Assembly: GCA_945643635.1 (NCBI GenBank)
Contig: CALZFC010000100.1
Location: 113,501-177,500, forward strand
Source of the DNA: Allodiplogaster sudhausi
Taxonomy: Eukaryota; Nematoda; Chromadorea; Rhabditida; Diplogasteridae
Direction: 5' to 3'
Length of the DNA stretch: 64,000 nucleotides
How positions within the stretch are numbered: position 1 is the stretch's first letter; every line of letters starts with the position of its first letter. Shown piece after piece: positions 20,808 to 31,753 of this stretch. Position numbers and translations under genes: made by a program. The notes beneath the pieces were generated by a model. It was not told the DNA's origin. It made no database searches and saw only the letters and a list, made by a program, of their open reading frames with translations.

Positions 20808-22731
20808 GATGTGCTTACTTGTTTACGGCCAAGAACTCGCGCTTCAGTTCGCGTCTTTTTGCCTGACACAAGGGGCGAAAGGGCATACAATCGTCAAATT
20901 TTTTCTCCTTTTTAGTTACTCAAGTATTCACTTACTCATTACACCAAGATAGTGCTTCGCGACTGTACATCAAGAAATCAGAAAAATAAAATTGAAAATA
21001 GGTTCTATTCACCGAGAAAGTCAACTACGGATGAAACGTGAAATGATTCCTCGGAGGATTACAGCAAAAAAAGTAAACATTTTAAGCGATACAAATTATT
21101 TTAATGTAAAGGCAAGTAATATCATTTTTAAAGAGCATTCTTATTGTCGACACCAGCAACGTGTTGACTGTTGACAACCGCTCTTCCGCCATCATATCAG
21201 CGTACTGTACTGTACAGCCATATCAACTCCATCTATCTAGTAGTGAACATTGATCTGATTGAGACGACGATTGCTTCGTTTTCTTTACAGCAAGTGCAAA
21301 AGCGTTCTCTCTCTCTTTTCTCTTTCTCTTTGTTTCTCTCGCTCTTGCGCTCTCTCTCTCTCTCTCTCTCTCTTTTCTCTTTCTCTTTGTTTCTCTCGCT
21401 CTCTCTCACTCGCTCTCTCGCTCTCTCACCCCTTTCACTTTTCCTACATTAGCAGTGACTCTGCTATACCACTTGATGATGCTTATCTAAGCGGAAAGAA
21501 CAGAAGGAAGCTGTGAAATGCGATCCAGACGCAAGTCGAGAAGTGGCTTACATTAGATATTGCGACAAGGCTTATCAACAAAAGGCGGAGCTTTTTTTCT
21601 CTCCCTCCTTTTATTTTCCAGCTCTTTCAACGCAAAAGTCGGCGGCTTGAGACGTGAATGCAAAAAGCAAACCGACCATTTCATAAGAAAAATTATATCT
21701 TCGCTACTGATGTGATTCGCGACCGAACTGTGAGAAAACTGGCCAGAAATGGAAAAGATCAGAGCTTTTTTTTCGAAATTTTTCATTAATAGAATTTTAT
21801 AACACATTTTCAAGAAAAAAATTTCTTCTAAGCTATTTAGATGCTTTCGACTGCTGCAAAAGGTGATGGCAACTGGAAAAAAGACAAGCAAAAAAATTTT
21901 CTTCCTCTAATGTACTTTGTGGATACATTGCGAGCCATATGAGAAGGGGAATCAACCAAAAATACACATTGCCATAAAGAACTCTCCGTCCCACCCTACT
22001 ACATACATTCTTGCATACATACTTTCTCTCTCTCTCTCTCTCTCTCTCTTCCTCAGCCTCGTTTTCTCTCTCTCTCTCTCTCTCTCTCTCCCCCTACGTC
22101 ACTCTACTCATATCCTGTCATGACTCTTAGCATCTCACTTTCTTCCAAACTCATCCCTAGCTTTCTCTGTCGCATGTGAAACCCTGCAATATCTAGCTCT
22201 TTTTTTTATTCGATAATGGGCTATCTTTCAATGATCACACTAAATTAGAAGTTTCGCGAGCCCCCCTCTCTTTCTATAGTCCAGGCATTGCATAGAATTC
22301 TGTTGTAGAATATTTTACAGAAATACGTATCTGCTTTTAAGTGTTTTGTTCTGAAATTATATGAATTTGGTGCACCGGTTTTGTCTATACTCATTGTCAG
22401 GATTATTCGCGATTTTAATTGAAAGATTGAAGGATAATGGAAGAAAGGAGGGAGAGAGAATGTCTGTGTGAGAGAGAGAGAGATAATGAGAAAGAGAGAG
22501 AGAGAGATAGAGAGATAGAGAGAGAGAGATAGAGATAGAGAGATAGAGAGATAGAGAGAGAGAGAGAGGGAGAGATGAACGTGGCCGATGGGAAAAGATG
22601 GGAAAAGATGACTATCGCCGACAAGAGCCATAACTTGTAGTATTGCTAGACATTCTCTAGGAGAAGGCGCGAGCAAATGAGCGAAGATCGAAAAGGGTGA
22701 GAGCGAGATAGGAAAGAGAGAGAAAATGAAT

Positions 22732-22777
<46 letters not shown>

Positions 22778-23328
22778 GTGCGAGGGAGAGTGCGATAGTG
22801 AGAGAGAGAGAGAAAATGGGTGAGAGAGAGGGAAAGAGAGAGAGAAAGAGAGTGAGAGAGGGAGTGAGTGAGTGAGAGAGAGAGAGAGAGTGAGAGAGAG
22901 AGTGAGTGAGTGAGAGAGAGAGAGAGTGAGTGAGAGGGAGAAAGATAGGGAACAAGAGCGACTGTGCAGGAGGGTAGCATTGACAAATATATAGGGCAGT
23001 AGGAAGAAGAAGAAGAAGGAGAAGAAAAACAGAGGAAACAAAGAGAAAAGAAGGAATACAGAGCTGCCATGGCTAAAGCTGTTTGTATAGGACCTCGACT
23101 GCTCATAAATCCTTTTCAAGAGCAAGGGAAAGAGAAAGAGAAACATCGTAAACATGGCTTTATTCTCTTAACTGATTTAGTAGGTGTCAAGAAATAAGAA
23201 GGAGAAGAGGCGGCAGGCAGGAAGGAAGGAAGGAAGAAACTTTGGTTTGCCGGTCAATGCATGAATGTGAAGGGAGAGAGGAGGGTACCACTTGTGGAAA
23301 ACAAGGAGAGAACGGGCAGAGGGCAAGG

Positions 23329-23374
<46 letters not shown>

Positions 23375-23458
23375 GAGAGAGACTGCGAGAGATATAGACA
23401 ATGAGGCAGAGAGTGAGAGAAAAAGAAAGAGAAAGACCAAACGGAGAGGAAGGAGGTA
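20808..23458. other. intergenic, microsatellite-rich
   Basis: Apart from a possible upstream exon of the 394-aa gene at 20822-20876 (KRRELKREFLAVNK), no gene is supported. CT tracts lie at 21300-21425 and 22022-22092, GA tracts at 22455-22580, 22715-22950 and 23318-23435. Confidence 0.6.
22715..22950. repeat. long GA/GTGA microsatellite
   Basis: About 235 bp of GA repeats with GTGA and GGGA interruptions, one of the longest such arrays in the window. Confidence 0.95.
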
Positions 23459-23949
23459 CACACAGAGAAGGATGTTACGTGGAGCGTAACATTGGAACAT
23501 AACAATAATGTTATTGAAATGCTCCGGAACATCTCATGTAGCTCTGGACGTTACATTTAATGCGCAACCCGAAATGTTACGCGCGACGTAACATGCAGGG
23601 TTTAACAAAAATGTTACGTTTGCCCTCGGCGGGGAGCACTTGCTCTTAAGCCACGCCCCCTTCACATCTTTATATCCGCTCACAAATAAAATGCAGCTGG
23701 AAACACTGGTTTTTAGGCATATTTATTATACTTTTAAGCATATTTATTATACAAAACCCTTTATTACACTAAACAAAATATGCTTAAGAACGTGAGAGCA
23801 GCAGAAGCCACCCGCAAGGGCATATAACATGAAAAATGCTTGAAAAACAGTCAAATAAATTAGAAAAGTCCGAAAATGAGCTAAAAGCATACATATCGTT
23901 ATCCTACAAGTAATACAAAAACTGCAAAAGTTGAAAAACTGGCTAACCT

Positions 23950-24095
23950 GGTTTGGAGAGTCGTGTTGGCGTCGTCGTCGTTGTACCTGGAATTAGAACT
24001 GAGATTTTTGCTCCCGCCCGGACCCGAACCACCACCCCGCGCTCCCCGCACCCAAACCGTAACCACCCCACTACCCGCCCCCGCGATCTGAATGT
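23950..24095 (-). repeat. tRNA-derived SINE-like sequence
   Basis: On the minus strand an A-box-like TAGTGGGGTGGTTA (24060-24073) is followed about 30 nt later by a B-box-like GGTTCGGGTCC (24020-24030). That is the spacing and order of an RNA polymerase III internal promoter. The T-arm no longer pairs well and the B box has G in place of the usual A, so it is not a functional tRNA gene. A GAC-rich stretch follows, as often seen in SINE bodies. An alternative reading as a protein exon is possible because the frame is open, but its glycine-rich translation is explained by the tRNA-like sequence. Confidence 0.5.
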
Positions 24096-24757
24096 TGAAG
24101 AACTTATCCAGATGAAAAGGGCCGAGTCCACAGAGAACGTTGAGAAGAGAATGGAGAGTGAGAGAGAGACAAAAAGAGGAAAGAGACAGAGTAAAAGTGA
24201 AAGAGAGAGAGAGAGAGAGAAAGAGAACTCTACGAACTCGGTCTCTCCATCTGTGCCAATTTGGCTACGAGCTTTCTAAAATTCCCCAGTTTTTGCGTTT
24301 CTTTTGAGAAAATCATTTAGAGAGAGCCCATAAGTTGCGTCTCTCTCTATCCTATATTTTTCTACAGAAAAAGGCGGTTCTTTTGAGCTATTGAATGTTG
24401 TATAACAGTAAGTCTGAACGATTGGATTTTTAAAAGAATTTTAGTCATCCGAGGTCTGACAATGAGAATAGAAATAAAATATGCAGCAGTTATTGCGTTT
24501 CCTTTTAAACGGCGACTTTTCGTCAACTGGCATATTATGCAATTTTTTTACTACAATTTTCCAGTGTTTTACGCACTGATGTAGCGTGTTCATCATCTCG
24601 CTGTTCATTATTGCTGTTAACAAGGGTCACAATTCATTTTGTACTCCCTCGAACTCTCTCTTCATTCTAATTACTAACTGCTAATCTGCCATTCTCAGCA
24701 TCGATTCGCTGCTATTAGATCGAAGAGAGAGACGAAACATAGAGAGAGGTGAAACAC

Positions 24758-24765
<8 letters not shown>

Positions 24766-24813
<48 letters not shown>

Positions 24814-24842
24814 CGAGGGAGAGAGAGGAGAGAGGGAGCGAA

Positions 24843-24875
<33 letters not shown>
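24766..24875. repeat. GA microsatellite
   Basis: Two GA blocks separated by a near-repeat of GAAACACCGA, inside the TA-flanked element. Confidence 0.93.
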
Positions 24876-24878
<3 letters not shown>

Positions 24879-25461
24879 AGATTGACTAACTGAGAGAGAA
24901 GGGGAGGAAAAAAGAAACGGAGAGAGAGATTGAAATGTCACTGTGTCCAAGGCTCTTTCTGCCGATCGATAAACTTCTCAAGCTGTATGTCATTATCACT
25001 GTCTCTTTGGAACAGAGCAATTATTTCATTCTCATATCATCTCAAATAACCGTCAAAGCAATTCTTACAAGATTGGTTACAAGCAAATTCTTCAAATAAG
25101 AAAATAAATCCCTATAATGAGGAGACTGAATTTAATGAACAAGTTATTATTTCTACAAGCGAAAAAAAGAGATTATATTCACAAGAAACTTCCAATAAGA
25201 TAACATATCCCTATAATCAGGAGAATGAACTTAATGAACAAGATACTTTTACATGAGAAAAGAAAAAAAATATTATATTCACAAGAATATGATGAGTATA
25301 GCAATATTTTCTATAAGTTAAAGATCCAGACTAATAAATATCGATAATATTTTACAAAGAAAATTAATCTCACAAGAATTAAAGCGGAATACTTCCATAA
25401 ATGAGTATAACTAGGAAATTAAGAGTGAAAATTCTGAAACGCAACAAAGGGAATGCACAAA

Positions 25462-25592
25462 CTATTCTAAGCTGAGTTCGCGGTAGATTCGTGCCGCGTC
25501 GTTGGTTAGCTTGTTCTTCGCCGAGACGCCCATTAGGTGAGAGAGTAGGTCGCTCTCAACCGCTGGTGATGCTCCGGACGACACAAACGTCC
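25462..25592 (-). CDS. isolated coding-like terminal exon
   Basis: After a good acceptor (TACTATTTAG) at 25593 the minus strand reads TFVSSGASPAVESDLLSHLM and then GVSAKNKLTNDAARIYRELS, ending LE-stop at 25462-25464. Codon bias matches the real exons of the window. It needs an upstream exon ending in phase 1. None is found between here and the SMAD gene, whose exons 30 and 31 join in phase 0. Because it lies inside the inverted-repeat element, it may be a captured 3' end of a host gene. Family not recognised. Confidence 0.45.
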
Positions 25593-25975
25593 CTAAATAG
25601 TAATAAAACAACGTTTAATTAAAAAAGAAAAAGCGAAGAAAAGAAAGTTAACACTGAAAAATAATATGTCGGAAATGGCATTTTCCCACTGCACCGCATA
25701 ATTAGTGTGCAGTGGTGACTATTTGGAAATGACACTCGCTATTCACCGGTCGCAGTCGAGTCGCTGCCTTTCCGGCCAAACGTAACATTTTTGTGCATGC
25801 CCAAATGTAGCGCTCCACGTATCATCCAGGTATATACAAAAAATGTTACGTTTTTTTTCTTAAGAGGAGGCGACGCTCACCCGGGCGAAAACATCACATG
25901 TTTTTCTCAGCGTAACATCTCCACGGAACATTTTTCCATAACATTTTTTGTGCATAACATTTTTTTCTGTGTGTA

Positions 25976-26675
25976 GGCAGAGGGAAAACAAGGGGAAGGG
26001 AGGAGTGAGAAGAATATGGAAGGAAGGGTGGAAGGGTGAGGTGGGGGAGATGCGAGAGAGAGAGAGAGGGAGAGAGAGAGAGGAAGAGAGAGAGAGATAG
26101 AGAGAGAGAGAGAGGGAGGAAGCGAGGAGGCAAATGGATGAATTGGAATAGAAGATATCAGAAAAAGGCTCGCACGTCTTGTAAGATGTGAAATGAGCAG
26201 GAAATATATCAAATGAGATAGCAAATGAGAGCAAGGAAAAGGGAAGCTTGTTGTGGAATTACACATGGTGAACAAGAACCAGTTGTGAAGATGAGATATT
26301 ATGCAAAATTGAGTAGAAGTCATGCATGTACAGTAGATGGACATGTTGACCACGGGAGTTGCCGAGACATAATCGAGAGAGCGAAATGGGAAGATACGAG
26401 CGAGCTCTTTTCTGTGTTTGTGAAATAGAGAGTGAGAGAGATGGGGAAGAGAGAGCGAGAGCGATAGAGAGAGAGAGAGAAAGAGCGAGAGAGAGAGAGA
26501 GAGAGAGATAGAGAAGGGTTAGAACAGTGAAGGTAGTCTTGTCTGCGAAGCACGTGAAGAACGAGTGGCCGTGCAGCGTTAGGTCCAATTTGAACACTCA
26601 GTTCATCACATAATTTTTTTCTCCTCGCTAGACAGAGGGAGGAGGACAGGGAAGCAAACTCTGAGTATAAATGAA

Positions 26676-26721
<46 letters not shown>

Positions 26722-29166
26722 CTTTGGCAAAAAAGACAAAAATTTTGACTGTTGTTGTATCTCTAATTGTAAGGAAGAGAGGAAGAATCCATTCTGATGC
26801 TTCCGTCATTGAAGTCTATGAATCATCTGGAGGCATACAGCAACAACTTTGCAATATGTAGACAAGGCAAATCGATTGCATTATCAGTTGAGAGAAAGGG
26901 AGAGAGAGGAGAGGGAGACGTTATTGAGGAGATATGGGTAATAGGTAAGCAAGCAAAACATATATGGAGGGAGAGAGAAAGGGAGATTGAGAAAGAGAAA
27001 GAGAAAGAAAAAGAGAAAGAGACAGAGAAAGAGAAAGAGAAAGGGAAAGAAAAAGAGAAAGAGAAAGAGAAAGGGAACGAGAAAGAGAAAGAGAAAGAGG
27101 AAGAGGAAGAGCAAGAGAATGAGAATTAGAAAGCGAAAGAGAAAGAGAAAGAGAAAGAGTACGACAAAGAGAAAGAGAAAGAAAAAAAGGGAAAGAGAAA
27201 GAGAAAGAGAAAGAGAAAGAGAGCGCGGGATATAGAGAGCAACACATTGGGAGAGAGAAGAGAGGATGCCAGGAAGCTGCTTGCAGAAAAGGACATTTCT
27301 GGCCTTTGTAGGGCTAGTCACAAAACTCTGTTCGTTCGACAGAGACAGAGGGAGAGAGCGAGAGAGAGAGAAAGAAACAGAGAGAGAGAGAGAGAGAAAA
27401 GGAGGAAGAAAGAGAAAGGGAGAGAGAGAAAGAGAAAGGGAGAGAGAGAGAGAAGGCAGGAGAAGTGGCAGTGTGTATTGCTGACAAATGACTAAGTGAC
27501 TAATGAGCACCGTAGAGAGAGAAAGCCTCTTGAGGCATCATTCATCAATTGCGATGCGTACATGTTAGTAAAGGCTGAAATGTAATCTCGACTATGCAAG
27601 ATTGACACTCACTTTTGTTACAAAATGTATGTATGAATATGTATATGCTCGTGCTTACATACAAATACTATTCACTCCCTTACTCGTCTTATTTCTCCTC
27701 TCCTCTGCCGTCTGCTTTGCCAACTCTTCTCCTCATTATAATCAATAAGCGACACTGAATAAAGGCATATGTATATATATATGGATGGATGTACATCACA
27801 GCAACCAAGGTGCCGTGCCGTAACTATGCAATTCATTTCTTCAGAAAATGAAAGACACTTCTGACGTCAAGCAAATTTGTTTAATCTTCTTCTTCATTTA
27901 AACATCATGAACAATTATCAACATCGGATATCATATAATATTACCAACATTTCGCAACAGAAAATAAGTTGGAAATAAGCCAGCGATGCGAATGAATGAG
28001 GGTTATGAAAAAGAAAACAACACTCGAATCTGAGAACAACTCCAGACATGATAAGATTAACCGGAAGAACAGATTGCAAATCTACTTTGAAATTTTTAGA
28101 ATGGGAAATGATTTCCCTCGTTGGTGCTTTAAGCGCAAGACGTTATTTGTGATGGTTTTTGGAACATTTTGCGTTGAATATTATTTTATTTCTGCGAACA
28201 CTGTGTTTTTCACAACAATCTCTTTCTTCATTTATGAAGGAATTAACGGTAAAAAATAAAACGATAAACAAAAAAAAAATATTTTGAAATGTTTTTATCA
28301 AAAGCAAGCGTATCGTATCTGGAACGGCTGCCTACATGGTTGGATCTAAATCACTGCGGAAAATCGATCATGACCGGTAATACAACGTTTGAGTTGCACG
28401 AACTCGGTGAGTGGAGGCCATATACTCTGCTTTGACATTGTAGTAATCTCCATATGACAAACTTCTTGCTTCAAATACTGGGGACTCTGTGAAGGTGGCG
28501 GAGGAAACTTATTGAGAAAATAGCGAAAGAGAGAGAGAAAGTGAGATAGAGAAGATCAATAATCGTGATCTTGAATATTCATCTCCTTTAAAAGAAAGCA
28601 ATAAGAGTGGCATAAAGAAACAGTAACAGATCATGTCCACGCGGTAAATCGGGTTTGCTGTAAATGTGGAATAACAGCATGTTCAAACCAACAAGCGTAC
28701 TCGATAATACTATATAGCTCTATATTTCTTTTCTATCGTCGAATCTATTCGGTTTTGCTATTATTTGTAACAAAAAAACAATCTTCAGTGACCAAGGAGA
28801 AAAAACAAGAAATCTCCACAGGGTCTCTAACGGCGATGAAAGTAATTCCTGAGAATAATAATACAAAAACAAAAAAGAGCTGCACATATGCATTTCAACG
28901 TTTCCCACTTATCTGATGAGGAGAACTCGAAGAAAGTTAAGTACTCAACAATCAACTAAGCACGGTATATGTACAAAAAAAATATATATATACTCTCATT
29001 TTCAGCAATAATAATATGCTGCGATCTTAAAGAAGCGAGCCTGTTCGAGATGTGCTCAGAGGCATTGTGAGTGATTATACTATGCTAATGTAATTGTTTA
29101 GTTGCGTGGGCAGGTAAAGTAAGTATTGTGGGGGACGGGGAGGCGTGGGAAAGCAGTGGGCGGAGC
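25976..29166. other. intergenic, microsatellite-rich
   Basis: GA tracts at 26050-26115, 26455-26515 and 27340-27455, a CT tract at 26680-26716, and a hexanucleotide array at 26966-27235. A plus-strand 87-codon ORF (27996-28259) has a hydrophobic C-terminal part but no codon bias or splice support, so I do not call it. The part nearest 29166 is probably the SMAD 3' UTR. Confidence 0.6.
26966..27235. repeat. (GAGAAA)n hexanucleotide array
   Basis: About 270 bp of AGAGAA/GAGAAA units with single-base interruptions. It is distinct from the simple GA tracts. Its plus-strand translation is a K/E/R polymer that should not be taken for a gene. Confidence 0.95.
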
Positions 29167-31753
29167 TTATCTGACAGCCTTGGAGCTGCTCGCCTGGTCG
29201 TCCTTCATGAGGACGTCGTTAGCCTGAGGAGGCGGAAGAACGACAAAGGTGCCCTGGCTGGAGATGGACGCCTTCTGCAGCTGATCATCCGAGCGGAGCG
29301 TCGGACCGCGCGCTTCCTCCTGAAGATAAGTTTTTGTTTCTTATACATTTTATTTTTTCAGGTGTTGTTTGCCATTTGAAAGACGTCTATATGTACATAC
29401 CAATGTAAAATATAGATAGGTATGTATCGGATTAAGTAGATTAAGATTGGTGATTCTCAAGATAGGAGAGAAAATAGGATGGGGAAACAGGGCGAGAAGA
29501 TTATCAGAGAATCATGGATGCAACCTCATCCGATTCGGTGATCCCGTGAGGTTATGTTTAGTAAGAAGTGTGTAGGAGGGATCCTGGTAAAGAAGTGGGC
29601 GCAGCATCCTCATCCGATTTGATATGAGCGCCCGTGTAGTATATTAAGTAAGCTTTTGGGTAGCGGGGAATTAAGCGGGTGGAGCATCGAAGGCAAAGTG
29701 AGAATCGGATGTTACCTCATCCGACTCGATGAGCCCCGACGCGGTCTCCTTGTCCTCTTCGTGCGCGGAGCCTCGATATTTCTTCTCGCTCACGAGCAAC
29801 GGAGCGCCTTGCACGTAGCTGTCCATGTAGTCGAAGGCTCTTTAAATGGAGAGAAGGCAATCAATTTTGAATTCGTGTAACCTGAATAGTGACTAAAATT
29901 CAACAAAAAAGAAGTGTAACAAAGATCACAGAATAGCATGACTCTACCACGGCACCCTTATGCTTGCCTGTTCATGCTGATCTCAATATGGACGGGCGCC
30001 TCGGAGTACGTCTTGCGCGGGTATTCAGCACCGACGCCCTTGACGAACGAGACGCGAATCATGCAGAGTCGCTTCATGTCGTCCGTCTGGATGCGCATCA
30101 ACTTAAAGAGCGAAGAGAGTGAGTGAGTAACGGTGGGGAGTTAATTCAAAATTATTATTGTTTGAATTGCCACCAATTTCCCTGATCGCACTCTGACGAC
30201 GCGTCGCGGTTAGCGTCGCGGTCGCGACTACATTTCACTAATAGCTTTGTCTGCGCACACACACGCGTACCCGATGGACGGTGAACATGTCGAGATCATT
30301 GAGAGGCACGGGCGCCTTCTCTTGTGGCAGCTTGCCCTCGACGATTCGGTAGGCGGTGCGTTGGACGGCGGCGATCTGCTTCATCAGTGGACGCACGATG
30401 CTCAGGTCGTATACCTGGGAAGGTAGCTGCTAGTGATTAGGTTCCTCTACCGCTCCTCCCCCCCCCCCACCCTTTATCTTTTATGGCATAGGTTTTAGGT
30501 GTATGGCTTCGGACAATGATATTTTGAACAGGGGAAAAAAAGGGGGGTCCGAACCGGACTACCCACGCAATTTTTTAAGACCCAAACATTTAAATTCTTT
30601 GGCTTTCCTACCCTATTTTCTTCGAAAAAAAAAAATTTTCATCTTATACACCCTATTTTTCGAGGCCTTCGGAGGTCCTCCAACCCACCCACTTTTGAGG
30701 GACCCTCGGACCACCCATTCTTTCCTTGTATTTGAACAATTTACATGAAAATGAGCAAGTGCTCTTGATGTTGTTGTTTTGCTTGCTGGCATCAGGTTGT
30801 CGAAAAAGACGTACCTTCATGGAGGCGCCCGGGTAGAACTTGTGAATGTTGTCGCCGGTGATGCGGCCGGCCTCGCGGTCGAGATAGAAGGACTGCACCC
30901 AGACGGGGTAGCGCGAGCAGACGCGCAGCCACACGTCGCCGTTCGACTTCAACGAGATACGGACACCGGAGCCAATCAGGCGACTGCAAATCTCTTGTAT
31001 ACATATATTGCGGGCCCGGTTCTCTTGGTAGAGCCTTTTTATACACCTGTTTCATCAGGCAACTTAGCTCCGCTAATTGTAAGGTCCTGAGTTGGGCTGG
31101 CATTGATTTTATATACTCGTTCAAGGACAGAAAATAATGCACGTTCAGCTTGTTTACTTTCAATATAAACAATTTTCACTGTTCAGGCGTGTTTCTGTAG
31201 CCACTGCAATATACTTATTGTTAGGATCTATAATACCTTACTGCACCATGACAACCTTACCACCCGGTCTCGTCGATTAAGGTTCTAAAAGTGACAAGCG
31301 ATTTACACACCTCGAACCCTGCTCTCGGGGCACCCGGTCTTTCGGCTGCCTCAACATTGCAAGGAGACTAACCGGATGCGATCGACGAATGCTGAGCGGA
31401 CGGGATTGGTGACGCAGCCGAGGCAGAAGCGCTGCTCGTGAATCGGGTCGAGGCCGCCGTCGATGAAGTACTCGTTCGTGAACACCTTTAGCACGCCGCC
31501 AAATTGTTTGGATTAAAAAAAATATTTTATTCAACATTAACTACTATTTATTGTGCCTTCTTTCGAATAAAAAGCAAAATCAACAGCCAATTCTCGAAAT
31601 GTAAAATTTTAATTGATTGTTCCAAAACTTTTTCAGTCGCCTTAACATATTTCTCAGATGCGTATGTATGTATCTGATATTGAACCTGTCGTTGATCTCC
31701 AATCTGGTCACCGTATTCAAAGTACGTCACTGAGCACCAATTGTAGATGTCAA
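29167..31753 (-). other. SMAD exons 25-31: MH2 domain and tail
   Basis: Exons 31686-31753, 31373-31485, 30815-30983, 30271-30414, 29968-30101, 29716-29839 and 29167-29319. NWCSVTYFEYGDQIGD aligns with the opening WCSIAYFE of MH2, followed by EQRFCLGCVTNPVR, GDVWLRVCSRYPVWVQSFYL, DREAGRITGDNIHKFYPGA, then VYDLSIVRPLMKQIAAVQR at the Co-SMAD-specific insert. The helix-loop segment reads RLCMIRVSFVKGVGAEYPRK, followed by the final helix RAFDYMDSYVQG. The normally invariant tryptophan of the L3 loop (KGWG) is valine here, and the usual TPCWIEIHLH reads APVHIEISMN. The insert is short compared with vertebrate Smad4. MH2 mediates trimerisation with receptor SMADs. Confidence 0.95.

Larger units (their letters stand above)
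23459..25973. mobile_element. 2.5-kb TA-flanked inverted-repeat element with ATGTTACG subterminal repeats
   Basis: The left end reads CACACAGAGAAGGATGTTACG and the right end, reverse-complemented, reads CACACAGAAAAAAATGTTATG; each is flanked outside by TA. Inside both ends (23470-23620 and 25780-25955) the octamer ATGTTACG / CGTAACAT and close variants recur at least ten times in both orientations, including an inverted pair at 23573-23593. Dense subterminal repeats of this kind are typical binding sites of DNA-transposon transposases. No transposase ORF is present, so it would be non-autonomous. The interior contains a tRNA-like SINE sequence at about 23950-24095 and a coding-like terminal exon at 25462-25592. 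Flanking DNA on both sides is purine-rich. The TA could be a target duplication (Tc1/mariner-like) or chance. Confidence 0.65.

Noticed and set aside
22245..22955. 236-codon minus-strand ORF, the longest in the window
   Set aside because: Translation of GA/GTGA microsatellites into S/L/H repeats. A pure purine tract has no stops in several frames.
23953..24279. Open frames rich in G, R, P or T around 24.0 kb
   Set aside because: Explained better by a tRNA-like SINE: A and B boxes fall inside, and the GAC/GTC runs give the T/D repeats.
26884..27510. 208-codon minus-strand ORF with a hydrophobic look
   Set aside because: F/L polymer from the (GAGAAA)n array, not a membrane protein.
27996..28259. 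87-codon plus-strand ORF with a hydrophobic end
   Set aside because: No codon bias and AT-rich; composition alone makes an F/I/V-rich C-terminus likely.
31240..31370. Possible tRNA around a CTCGAACCC motif
   Set aside because: No A box at the right distance and no cloverleaf stems could be drawn.
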